Shown here one piece after another: positions 15,095 to 22,068 of a stretch of 22,125 nucleotides of DNA. Source of the DNA: Bacteroidales bacterium (GTDB lineage Bacteria; Bacteroidota; Bacteroidia; Bacteroidales; UBA932); the NCBI GenBank assembly GCA_017471085.1, contig JAFUWW010000093.1:1-22125 (forward strand). Reading direction: 5' to 3'. Position 1 is the stretch's first letter; each line of letters begins with the position of its first letter. The position numbers were made by a program, and so were the translations under genes. Below the pieces are notes generated by a model. That model was not told the origin of the DNA. It was given only the letters and a program-made list of their open reading frames with translations, and did no database searches.

Positions 15095-16174
15095 ATGAAA
15101 TCACATCGACATTTGTTACTGAACCTGGCCTTCATGACGCTGCTGTACGCACTGGCCTGCCGGAAAGAGGCAGGCAGTCCGGACAGCCGGGATGACACGC
15201 TCCCTTACGAGGCCGCAGCTACAGCTACCGTCACATTCAATCTGGGCGCTCCGTTCGTTTCCACCAAACTGGTCAGTCCCTCCGAAGAATCGGAGAAGCA
15301 GTGCAACCGATGGGCGCTGTGGCTTTTTGACGCCGACGGAGACAGCGCAGTCTACGGCACCGGACTCTCCGGTGAAGCCATCAGGAAAACGGTACTGGTC
15401 GGCACTTACACCGCCGTCGCCGTCGTCAATTACCCCGCCTCCCTTGTTCCGGAAAACATCCGGAAAAAGACAGACATCACTGAGTGGATCACCTCGCTCT
15501 CGGACAACGCTCCCGGCTCCTTCCTCATGTACGGGGAAAAAACGCTCACGCTGGAGAAGGACAAGACCCTGTCCAATACGGTGGACGTCAGGCGCCTGGT
15601 TTCCAAAATCGGCGTGAAAAAGATCTCCGTGAACTTCGAAAATCCCTACCTGGCATCCAAGAACGCCACCCTGGAAGCCATTTACCTTACCAACCTGTAC
15701 CGGACAAGCCGGTTAAAGGCCGATTATGGTGCGGAGGAACTGTCAGGGGCATCCCGGGATTGGTACAATCCCATGGGATGGCATCTTTCCGGAGAAACAG
15801 ACGCGGCCACCGACGCGCTGACCGGAGAACTGAACATTCAGGCCGTCCTGACACCGGCTTCCCCCCATACTACCGCCCACTATTTCTACGCCTATCCCAA
15901 TGCATTTGAGGCTGCCGGCGACACCCACGACGCCACCTGGAGCAAAAGGTCGTCCCGGCTTGTCCTTCAGGTAAGCATCGGCGGCAAAACCTATTATTAC
16001 CAGATCCAGATTCCCGCCATGGAGAGAAACAAGGTATATGTAGCGGAAGAAGTCATTTTGAAGAAGCTGGGGTCGATGGACCCCGAGCAGGATATTCCCG
16101 GTTCACTGGATGTTGTTTTCTCCGCCTTCGGAAATGACTGGGATGAAAATGTATCAATTTATGAAAATTCCTAA
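15095..16174 (+). CDS. Second FimA-like type V pilin (minor or accessory subunit)
   Basis: From the ATG at 15095 the product has 359 aa with a lipoprotein signal (LLYALAC, Cys22). It shares the plan of the first pilin: RWALWLFDADGDSAVYGTG, VLVGTYTAVAVVNYPAS, VDVRRLVSKIGVKKISVNFE, a C-terminal SSRLVLQVSIGGKTYYYQIQ and an end at FGNDWDENVSIYENS. A longer in-frame start at 14918 is rejected: it would overlap the anchor gene and hide the signal peptide. The 106-bp gap before it is the largest in the operon and holds nothing recognisable. It is probably a minor or adaptor pilin linking shaft and tip; this is inferred from gene order. Confidence 0.78.
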   Translation: MKSHRHLLLNLAFMTLLYALACRKEAGSPDSRDDTLPYEAAATATVTFNLGAPFVSTKLVSPSEESEKQCNRWALWLFDADGDSAVYGTGLSGEAIRKTVLVGTYTAVAVVNYPASLVPENIRKKTDITEWITSLSDNAPGSFLMYGEKTLTLEKDKTLSNTVDVRRLVSKIGVKKISVNFENPYLASKNATLEAIYLTNLYRTSRLKADYGAEELSGASRDWYNPMGWHLSGETDAATDALTGELNIQAVLTPASPHTTAHYFYAYPNAFEAAGDTHDATWSKRSSRLVLQVSIGGKTYYYQIQIPAMERNKVYVAEEVILKKLGSMDPEQDIPGSLDVVFSAFGNDWDENVSIYENS

Positions 16175-16181
16175 ATAACAT

Positions 16182-18059
16182 ATGATTACAACATCTTATT
16201 TGAAGCATCTCTCCATTACTGCTTTCTGCCTTTCGCTTTTTTGCGCAGCCCTTTCCTGCCAGAAATCGGCATGCCCTGAACCCGCTCCGGTGGCCGGCCG
16301 GTTCTCCCTCGTCCTGGAAGAAGCGGACGGAAACAGGGAGACCAGATCGATCCTGCAGTCGGCGGACATCGAAACCAGGATTACGTCCGTCACGCTGGGG
16401 CTTTACATCGGCGGAGTCCTTGCCGAGAAAGAATACTACGCCTCGGGATTTGACGAAATGACTTTTCCGCTGGAAGACGGCACCTACATAGCATATGCCC
16501 TGGTAAACATGGGAGACATGCGGAGTGCGCTGCCGGTGAATGAGTCGGACATCGCTTCCGTCACCTACTCCATTCCGGGCTATCTGGACAACGGAACAGG
16601 CATCGAATTCCGCGGTATTCCCATGGCAGGCAAACTTCCTTATACAGTAGGCATTACGCAGAGCGGGGCCATCCCGGTCAGACGGCTCATGGCCAAAGTC
16701 ACCGCCGTAATGAACTGCAACTGGAGCGGAAAAATCTCAGCAGTAAAAGTTTACAACCTGAACCGCACCCTGAAGCCTTTCGGTTCCAGCGCGGCGGCAT
16801 CCACGGCCGACATCCTTCCTGTCCAGGAATTCCAGGCCGGCTCGGGAAGCCCTTCCGGCTCTTTCGTCTTCTATGTCCCGGAAAACATGCAGGGAAGTAT
16901 CTCCGGCATCGAAGGGAGCACGGACAAAAGCCCGGAGGGAAATACGACAGTCAACCACAAGAAAGACCTTCTCACCTATCTGGAGACACTGGTGGAAGGG
17001 ACGGGTGACGTCGAAGGGAGCATTACTTACAGGAGTTATCTGGGAGACAACGCCACCACCAACTTCGACATCTGCAGGAACTGGCGATATACCTGGAACC
17101 TGACATTCCTGCCCGACGGACGGCTGAACAATGACTGGAAGCATGAAAACCATCTTGCCTGGTCGGAATACAGGTACGACATAAACCAGACCGCCCTGTA
17201 CCTGTACAAAGGAGAGAGGGTCAATTTGACCGTCTGGAGATACGAAGACCGTTATATTGAGGGGGTCAAAAAGGCCGGAGCCGGAACCAATTCCCTGTTT
17301 ACCAACCGGTTCCAGTGGTCTTCCGACCAACCGGACATAGCCTCGGCAGAGCTCGCAGGAACGCTCCTGTATGTGGAAGGAAAAGGAAACGGCACCTGCA
17401 GGATAACGGCCACCGGCCCGGACGGATCGGCCGATGCAACCCTGTACTGCGACGTCACTGCCATGAATTACAAAAGACAACTCTTCCTGCTCTCCGATCC
17501 GGGTCCCCGCAGCGTAGTCGGAGAAACCGTCTATTTGAAAGCACTGGTATATACAACTCAAAACGGGACCGTCACCGGTCCGCAGGATGTAACGGGACAA
17601 ATATTCGATTGCAGTATTTTTCGGGCCAGCTATGACGGGAGCAGCAATCCGGTGTATGTTCCTTCTCAGGGTGTTGTGAAGGCTACTGCGGCAGGGTCCG
17701 AGCGGTTCAGCGCCAGCTATTCCCATGTAATAGACCACAAAACCATCCATGCCAACGGCCTGTACATAGATTTTGAGACGGCCAAGACCGGAGAGCTGTC
17801 CATTACCGGAACAACCACGGCCCATGTGGGGCAGTCCGTTCCGATGACGGCCGTATTCACGCCCTACAGCGGAGGCGTTGCACAGCCCGGCTCTGCCGTG
17901 ACGGCCAGATGGAACATCCAGGACGGCGGGCCGAAGTATCATGTAACCGACTTTGGCGTCGTAACGGCGGACGAACCGGGCGCCACGGTCGTGCAAGCCA
18001 CGTACTCCAGCAACGGGTTGACGTACCGCGCCCAGGTGGTGGTCCTCTTCAACAGCTGA
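16182..18059 (+). CDS. Large tip-like pilus lipoprotein with Ig-like domains
   Basis: This 625-aa lipoprotein has AALSC as lipobox (Cys26). The N-terminal half (about 40-320) has a fimbrillin-like layout (RITSVTLGLYIGGVLAEKEY; PVRRLMAKVTAVMNCNWSGK; NFDICRNWRYTWNLTFLPDG) and resembles the DUF4906-type proteins that end Bacteroidota pilus operons. Residues about 330-430 and 537-625 look like bacterial Ig-like (BIG2) domains (ASAELAGTLLYVEGKGNGTC; AHVGQSVPMTAVFTPYSGGV). Large subunits with added adhesive domains are usually pilus tips, so it is likely the tip adhesin; the ligand is unknown. It starts 7 bp after the second pilin and is the last gene of the operon. The DUF4906 assignment is from pattern memory. 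Confidence 0.72.
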   Translation: MITTSYLKHLSITAFCLSLFCAALSCQKSACPEPAPVAGRFSLVLEEADGNRETRSILQSADIETRITSVTLGLYIGGVLAEKEYYASGFDEMTFPLEDGTYIAYALVNMGDMRSALPVNESDIASVTYSIPGYLDNGTGIEFRGIPMAGKLPYTVGITQSGAIPVRRLMAKVTAVMNCNWSGKISAVKVYNLNRTLKPFGSSAAASTADILPVQEFQAGSGSPSGSFVFYVPENMQGSISGIEGSTDKSPEGNTTVNHKKDLLTYLETLVEGTGDVEGSITYRSYLGDNATTNFDICRNWRYTWNLTFLPDGRLNNDWKHENHLAWSEYRYDINQTALYLYKGERVNLTVWRYEDRYIEGVKKAGAGTNSLFTNRFQWSSDQPDIASAELAGTLLYVEGKGNGTCRITATGPDGSADATLYCDVTAMNYKRQLFLLSDPGPRSVVGETVYLKALVYTTQNGTVTGPQDVTGQIFDCSIFRASYDGSSNPVYVPSQGVVKATAAGSERFSASYSHVIDHKTIHANGLYIDFETAKTGELSITGTTTAHVGQSVPMTAVFTPYSGGVAQPGSAVTARWNIQDGGPKYHVTDFGVVTADEPGATVVQATYSSNGLTYRAQVVVLFNS

Positions 18060-18068
18060 CGGGTCCGG

Positions 18069-18099
18069 TTTGCATCCTGCCATTTTTTGCATATATTTG
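18069..18099 (+). promoter_or_regulatory. Promoter TTTG-N19-TATATTTG of the NlpC/P60 gene
   Basis: TTTG (18069-18072), a 19-bp spacer and TATATTTG (18092-18099) make the best Bacteroidota promoter in the window. The ATG begins 4 nt after the -7 box (18104), so the transcript should be leaderless. The arms CCTGC (18076-18080) and GCAGG (18099-18103) flank the spacer and -7 box and could form a small operator. Confidence 0.72.
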
Positions 18100-18103
18100 C
18101 AGG

Positions 18104-18796
18104 ATGAACTTTAACAAGCAGGCATATTTTCTGGCAGCAACGATCCTTCTCACGACAGGCTGCGGAACTACCCGGAAAGCGGTATCACCCACCGTTGCAC
18201 CGGAAGCTCCTGTCATCCTTCCGTTGGAAGACCCGCTGGAAATTGAACGCTCCCGGCAGCGCGCCCAGGAAGTGATGGATTCCATCGACCGGGTAAGAAA
18301 GGCCGGGGAGAAGCCGGAGGAGAATGCCCCGAAAGAGGCTCCCCGGCAACAGGCCCCCGCACAGGAAGTAACTGAGCCCGAACCTGTTTCATTGCCCGAT
18401 CAGGTAATCGCCTACGCCCGCACTTTCCTGGGAACGCCCTATAAACTCGGCGCTTCCGGCCCCTCCAAATTCGACTGCTCCGGATTCACCCGCTATGTTT
18501 TCAAAAAATTCGGATACAATCTCACGCAGTACTCCGGCGCCCAGTTCCGGGAAGGACGCGAAGTGGCCGGCTACCGGGACCTTCAGAAAGGAGACCTCGT
18601 GTTCTTCGGGAAGAGAGGCAGCGTCCGCAACATCGGCCATGTGGGGATTGTGGTGTCGATTGACGAGGAAACCGGAGATTTCACCTTCATCCATGCCTCC
18701 GTCTCCAACGGAGTCGTCGAGCAGACCTCCAGCCACCCGTATTTCATGATGCGCTACATAGGTGCCCGCCGCGTCCTCCCGGACGAACCCCGCTGA
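18104..18796 (+). CDS. NlpC/P60 cell-wall hydrolase lipoprotein
   Basis: The 230-aa lipoprotein (LTTGC, Cys20) has a charged, Pro/Gln-rich tether (about 25-95) and a C-terminal NlpC/P60 cysteine peptidase domain (about 97-225). The catalytic set is complete: Cys125 in FDCSGF, His179 in GHVGIV and the third polar residue His197 in FIHAS. Such enzymes (Spr/MepS-like) cut peptide cross-links or stem peptides in peptidoglycan from the outer-membrane side. It follows the pilus operon by 44 bp but has its own strong promoter. It may help pili or envelope proteins pass the wall, but could equally be a housekeeping hydrolase. The start is fixed by the lipobox and the promoter. Confidence 0.92.
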   Translation: MNFNKQAYFLAATILLTTGCGTTRKAVSPTVAPEAPVILPLEDPLEIERSRQRAQEVMDSIDRVRKAGEKPEENAPKEAPRQQAPAQEVTEPEPVSLPDQVIAYARTFLGTPYKLGASGPSKFDCSGFTRYVFKKFGYNLTQYSGAQFREGREVAGYRDLQKGDLVFFGKRGSVRNIGHVGIVVSIDEETGDFTFIHASVSNGVVEQTSSHPYFMMRYIGARRVLPDEPR

Positions 18797-18811
18797 GCCA
18801 CAAGATAGAAT

Positions 18812-18846
18812 CATCGGCCTGGAACAGAACTTCTTCCAGGCCGATG
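18812..18846 (+). terminator. Terminator-like hairpin after the NlpC/P60 gene
   Basis: CATCGGCCTGGAA (18812-18824) and TTCCAGGCCGATG (18834-18846) form a perfect 13-bp stem with a 9-nt loop, 16 bp after the NlpC/P60 stop. The following TCTTTG is a poor U-tract, so termination may be partial. It separates the hydrolase from the sigma-barrel gene. Confidence 0.6.
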
Positions 18847-18903
18847 TCTTTGTAGAAGTGAGCGGACTCGGATTATGGGGCATTTTCGTCCCTCTCACGC
18901 AGT

Positions 18904-18917
18904 ATTTCGTACATTTG
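18904..18917 (+). promoter_or_regulatory. -7 box TACATTTG of the sigma-barrel gene
   Basis: TACATTTG (18910-18917) matches TAnnTTTG and ends 31 nt before the ATG. The 14-base block ATTTCGTACATTTG equals that of the transporter promoter at 8638-8651. No good -33 element is seen; TTTTCG at 18883-18888 is a weak candidate. A short dyad CTATT/AATAG (18922-18936) lies in the presumed 5' leader. Confidence 0.55.
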
Positions 18918-18948
18918 CAGTCTATTATAAAAATAGGCTCAAGGCTGC

Positions 18949-20637
18949 ATGGACAAGAGACAACTCGTGGATGGCTGCAAGCGTGGGGACTCCGCTTCCG
19001 TGGAGGCCCTCTACCGCAGTTATTCCGGGAAGCTCATGGGGATATGCCGGCACTATGTGGACTCCCAAGAAGTGGCGGAAGATCTGCTGCACGATGCTTT
19101 CATCGTCATTTTGTCCTCAATCGGCCAGCTCAGGAATCCCGACAAGCTGGATGCCTGGATGAGTGTCATCGTGAAGAATATGGCCATCGACTATCTCAAG
19201 GAGAGCCGGCATTTCACGCATCCGCAGGAGGATTTGGACCTGGAGGATGTCCCGGATGAACCGCTGTATCCCGTGCCTCCTTATGAGGATTTGATGGCGC
19301 TGATTGACCGCCTGCCGGAGCAGTATGGGAAGGTGTTCCGCCTGTCCGTGCTGGAGGGACTATCGCATAAGGAAATCGGGGCGCTGCTGCATATCGGAGA
19401 GAAATCCTCTTCCTCCAATCTTTTCCGTGCCCGCCAGGTGCTGCAGAAGGAATTGAAGCAGTATTGGCTGGCGCTTTTGGCGCTGATTGCATTGATTGTC
19501 ACGCCGCTGCTGCTACATAAAGAGACGGAGCCGACGCCTGGTCCTGTGGTGGAGAATAATGGTGTGGACAGCGCCGAAGTTGTGATTCCTGCCGATTCAT
19601 TGACTATGCCAGAAACGCCCACCAGAGTTAATCGTATCCGGATAGCGGAAACCAGTCCCCTTGATACAACTCCGGAGCCCGCCGATACTGTAGCGATAAG
19701 GCGAAGATTGATGCCGATCGATATCAGTCCTATGCCTCTACCATCCGTCATCCTCCAGGCATCCGCGCCAAACATTTCCATCAGAAAGCCGGATTACCCC
19801 ACCTTCAACCATCCGCTGCTGGCCGATGCGAAGGGCTCCAAAAAGAAGAACCTCCTTGGCCTTCTGCCGTCCATATCGGCCCTCCCGAGCACGATTGCGG
19901 GTGTCAGTCCTATTGTCATGGGCTCCGGCATTCTGGCCGATGCCTCTTCCTTCGTTATGGAACCGGATACAAAGGTGACAGACTGGGGCGATTTCCTAAT
20001 GGCAGTGCAATCAATGGAAGGCCATTACTGCACCGGCGATTCCCTTGCTTACTATCATTCACTGCTGGGAATTGCAGAAAGGTTAGCTGTACCCGATGTT
20101 ATGGACCCGAACCCGAAGCCCGTGGAAGAGAAAGCCGAATATGAAAGGCCCTTCACGCTGGGACTCAGCGCCAGCATCGGCCTGAATGACCGCTGGAGCA
20201 TCCTGACAGGGCTGGAATACACACGGCTGCGCAGTTCGCACACCATCGGCCTGGATACGCTCTATATCAAGAACCGGCAGACCATCCATTATGTGGGAGT
20301 ACCGCTCGGCCTTTCCTATACGGTCTGGTTCAAGGGGAATCTGCACTTGAACGCATCGGCCTTTGGCAAGATGGAGATTCCGCTTGCCGGAATCCAAAGC
20401 AGCGAGCATCGTAGCGGTGTGGCGAACACGTATCAGAATACGCTGAAGTTTAGGGCTCCTGTGCAGTGGTCTGCCGGTGTCGGTATCGGCCTCCAGTACA
20501 ACTTGACGCCCTGGATGGGCCTGTATGTGGAACCGCAGGTGCGCTACTACTTCGACACTGGAGGCGGCATCCAGACCATCCGCCAGGCACAGTCCATTGA
20601 GTTTGCCGTTCCCCTCGGCGTGCGGCTGACATTCTGA
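18949..20637 (+). CDS. ECF sigma factor fused to a transmembrane helix and outer-membrane beta-barrel
   Basis: One continuous 562-aa frame. Residues about 10-90 are sigma region 2 (ALYRSYSGKLMGICRHYV, DLLHDAFIVIL and DAWMSVIVKNMAIDYLKES). Residues 115-170 are sigma region 4 with the HTH (LEGLSHKEIGALLHIGEKSS, NLFRARQVLQKEL). Three residues later a single membrane helix starts (173-189, WLALLALIALIVTPLLL). Residues 190-399 are a Pro/Thr-rich, apparently periplasmic linker with a helical patch near 346-382. Residues 400-562 are a porin-like barrel with alternating strands (TLGLSASIGLNDRWSILTGL; YVGVPLGLSYTVWF; MGLYVEPQVRYYF) ending in a terminal Phe (GVRLTF). In Bacteroidota such barrels usually sit on a separate single-TM partner beside an ECF sigma gene. 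No anti-sigma domain is visible. I infer a membrane-tethered sigma that is controlled from the outer membrane, perhaps released by proteolysis. Confidence 0.88.
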   Translation: MDKRQLVDGCKRGDSASVEALYRSYSGKLMGICRHYVDSQEVAEDLLHDAFIVILSSIGQLRNPDKLDAWMSVIVKNMAIDYLKESRHFTHPQEDLDLEDVPDEPLYPVPPYEDLMALIDRLPEQYGKVFRLSVLEGLSHKEIGALLHIGEKSSSSNLFRARQVLQKELKQYWLALLALIALIVTPLLLHKETEPTPGPVVENNGVDSAEVVIPADSLTMPETPTRVNRIRIAETSPLDTTPEPADTVAIRRRLMPIDISPMPLPSVILQASAPNISIRKPDYPTFNHPLLADAKGSKKKNLLGLLPSISALPSTIAGVSPIVMGSGILADASSFVMEPDTKVTDWGDFLMAVQSMEGHYCTGDSLAYYHSLLGIAERLAVPDVMDPNPKPVEEKAEYERPFTLGLSASIGLNDRWSILTGLEYTRLRSSHTIGLDTLYIKNRQTIHYVGVPLGLSYTVWFKGNLHLNASAFGKMEIPLAGIQSSEHRSGVANTYQNTLKFRAPVQWSAGVGIGLQYNLTPWMGLYVEPQVRYYFDTGGGIQTIRQAQSIEFAVPLGVRLTF

Positions 20638-20686
20638 GGCACGCAGTATTTGCCCGTCCGTTCAGTCATATAGAAAAACGGAACGG

Positions 20687-21472
20687 ATGGGAAACAGATA
20701 CCAGGACAGGCATCAATACTTTGATGAGTTAGTGGAGACCTCGACAGCCTTCTATGTCGATTATATCCGCCGGTTCATCCCCATTGCCGAGGGAACCCGT
20801 ATCCTGGAAGTGGGATGTGGCGAAGGCGGGAATCTCCTGCCCTTTGCGCTGATTGGCTGCGATGTAACAGGAGTGGATTTTTCCGCGAAGAAGATTGAAA
20901 ATGCCCGGAACTATTTCTGGCTCAATGGTGCTGAAGGGGCATTCTTCTGGGCCGATTTCTTCGATTTCCCGCTGCAGGACAAGCCCTTTGATGTAGTCCT
21001 GGTGCATGATGTGATGGAGCATATCGTCCCGGAAGACAAAGGCCGGTTCCTGGAGCGGATTCGCTCATTTCTGGCACCTGGCGGGGTGGCATTCCTCGCT
21101 TTCCCGGCCTGGCAAATGCCCTTTGGCGGCCATCAGCAGACCTGTTCCCGGAAGGTGCTCCGTTTCCTGCCGTGGATACATCTGATGCCGAAACCCCTGT
21201 ATCGGGGAATACTGCGCTTGTTCAGGGAGCCCGAGCAGCATACAGAGGAACTGATGGACATCCGCCGTTCTCGAATGACCGTAGAAAAGTTTGAGAAACT
21301 TTGCCTGGCGGAAGGCAGCAAGGTACTGGACCGGACGCTATGGCTCATCAATCCCCACTACAAAGCCAAGTTCGGGCTGCGTCCTGTCAAACTGAGGCTG
21401 GGCATGGACAGGATCCCTTATCTGAGGAACTGGTTTTCTACAAGTTGCTGGTATGTAATAACTTTTAGATAA
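20687..21472 (+). CDS. Class I SAM-dependent methyltransferase
   Basis: The 261-aa protein has a Rossmann-type methyltransferase domain: motif I ILEVGCGEGGNLLP (Gly-rich loop 42-48), an acidic residue ending strand 2 in VTGVDFSAKKIENA, FDVVLVHDVMEH as motif IV and LAPGGVAFLAFP as the post-motif. The C-terminal third (Trp/Pro/Arg-rich) is the likely substrate region. It fits the Methyltransf_11/23 group, which act on small molecules, lipids or sugars; the substrate cannot be read from the sequence. It lies 49 bp after the sigma-barrel gene on the same strand without a clear terminator. A dyad CCGTTC (20658-20663)/GAACGG (20681-20686) sits directly before the ATG and could affect its translation, so co-transcription is possible. 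Confidence 0.88.
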   Translation: MGNRYQDRHQYFDELVETSTAFYVDYIRRFIPIAEGTRILEVGCGEGGNLLPFALIGCDVTGVDFSAKKIENARNYFWLNGAEGAFFWADFFDFPLQDKPFDVVLVHDVMEHIVPEDKGRFLERIRSFLAPGGVAFLAFPAWQMPFGGHQQTCSRKVLRFLPWIHLMPKPLYRGILRLFREPEQHTEELMDIRRSRMTVEKFEKLCLAEGSKVLDRTLWLINPHYKAKFGLRPVKLRLGMDRIPYLRNWFSTSCWYVITFR

Positions 21473-21473
21473 T

Positions 21474-21665
21474 ATGAGAGCAAGAATTCCAATGAAATGG
21501 ATGGGAAGTATGGCTGTGGCCGTCAATCTGTTTATGGTCGTTTTCTCCGGCGGGAAGATAGAGGAAAAAATGGATGAACCAGACAAAAAAGTGAAATGCA
21601 GGCATACATCTCTACATGGAGATTTGGACTCCGATAAAAAAATAATTGACAATTTGGGTCAGTGA
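21474..21665 (+). CDS. Doubtful small ORF after the methyltransferase (63 aa)
   Basis: The ATG lies 1 nt after the methyltransferase stop, as in coupled genes. The 63-aa product has a short hydrophobic stretch (MGSMAVAVNLFMVVFSGG) and then a charged, hydrophilic tail. I recognise no family, and a chance ORF is about as likely as a real small membrane peptide. Confidence 0.25.
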   Translation: MRARIPMKWMGSMAVAVNLFMVVFSGGKIEEKMDEPDKKVKCRHTSLHGDLDSDKKIIDNLGQ

Positions 21666-21714
21666 TGATGACAATTGTGGTTGGTGACGGCCGCCGTCCA
21701 GCCACGTCGGTCAT

Positions 21715-22006
21715 GAAATCGGCCCTGGAGTGCCCTGCGGCCGACAACGCGGCAAGGTTCTTGCCCGATAAGGCCCGTTTCGCTGCCGCGTTGACACGAA
21801 ATCGGCTCTGGAAAGCCTTGCGGCCGTCAACACGGCAAGGTCTTGGGCCGATAGAGCCCGATTCGTTGCCGCGTTGACACGAAATCCGCCCTGGAGTGCC
21901 CTGCAGTTGTCAACGCGGCAAGGTTCTTGGCCGTTAGGGCCCGTTTCGTTGCCGCGTTGACACGAAATCGGCCCTGGAGTGCGCTGCAGTTGTCAACGCG
22001 GCAAGG
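21715..22006. repeat. Tandem array of an 83-bp dyad-containing unit, 3.5 copies
   Basis: Copies are 21715-21797, 21798-21880, 21881-21963 (83 bp each) and a partial 21964-22006. By eye copies 1 and 3 differ at about 9 positions and copies 2 and 3 at about 15. A decayed end of an earlier copy precedes at about 21699-21714. Each full copy carries an inverted repeat. In copy 3, GTCAACGCGGCAA (21909-21921) pairs with TTGCCGCGTTGAC (21949-21961), with an inner GGCC/GGCC stem and a 5-nt loop. The unit is not a multiple of three, so frames shift between copies and a protein-repeat origin is unlikely. No cas genes or unique spacers are present, so it is not a CRISPR. Confidence 0.9.
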
Positions 22007-22010
22007 GGAT

Positions 22011-22068
22011 CTCCCTTTGCCGGCTGTTGTTCTCGGCATGAGCTGCGGTAGATGCCGGGCGAAGGGAG
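22011..22068. other. Imperfect hairpin next to the tandem repeats
   Basis: CTCCCTTTGCCGGC (22011-22024) pairs with GCCGGGCGAAGGGAG (22054-22068) with one mismatch and one bulge. It begins a few bases after the last repeat breaks off. The remaining bases to 22125 are GC-rich (with the short palindrome GCGGGCTGGCCCGC) and hold no gene I can support. Confidence 0.4.

Noticed and set aside
17909..18103. Extended N-terminus for the NlpC/P60 protein
   Set aside because: It would overlap the tip gene and bury the lipobox; the promoter and lipobox fix the start at 18104.
19440..19560. Frameshift or gene boundary between the sigma and barrel parts
   Set aside because: The frame is open throughout, the junction encodes a clean membrane helix, and no stop, internal promoter or restart site is seen there; assembly error cannot be excluded from sequence alone.
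21715..22006. CRISPR array
   Set aside because: The 83-bp units are contiguous with no variable spacers, and there are no cas genes in the window.
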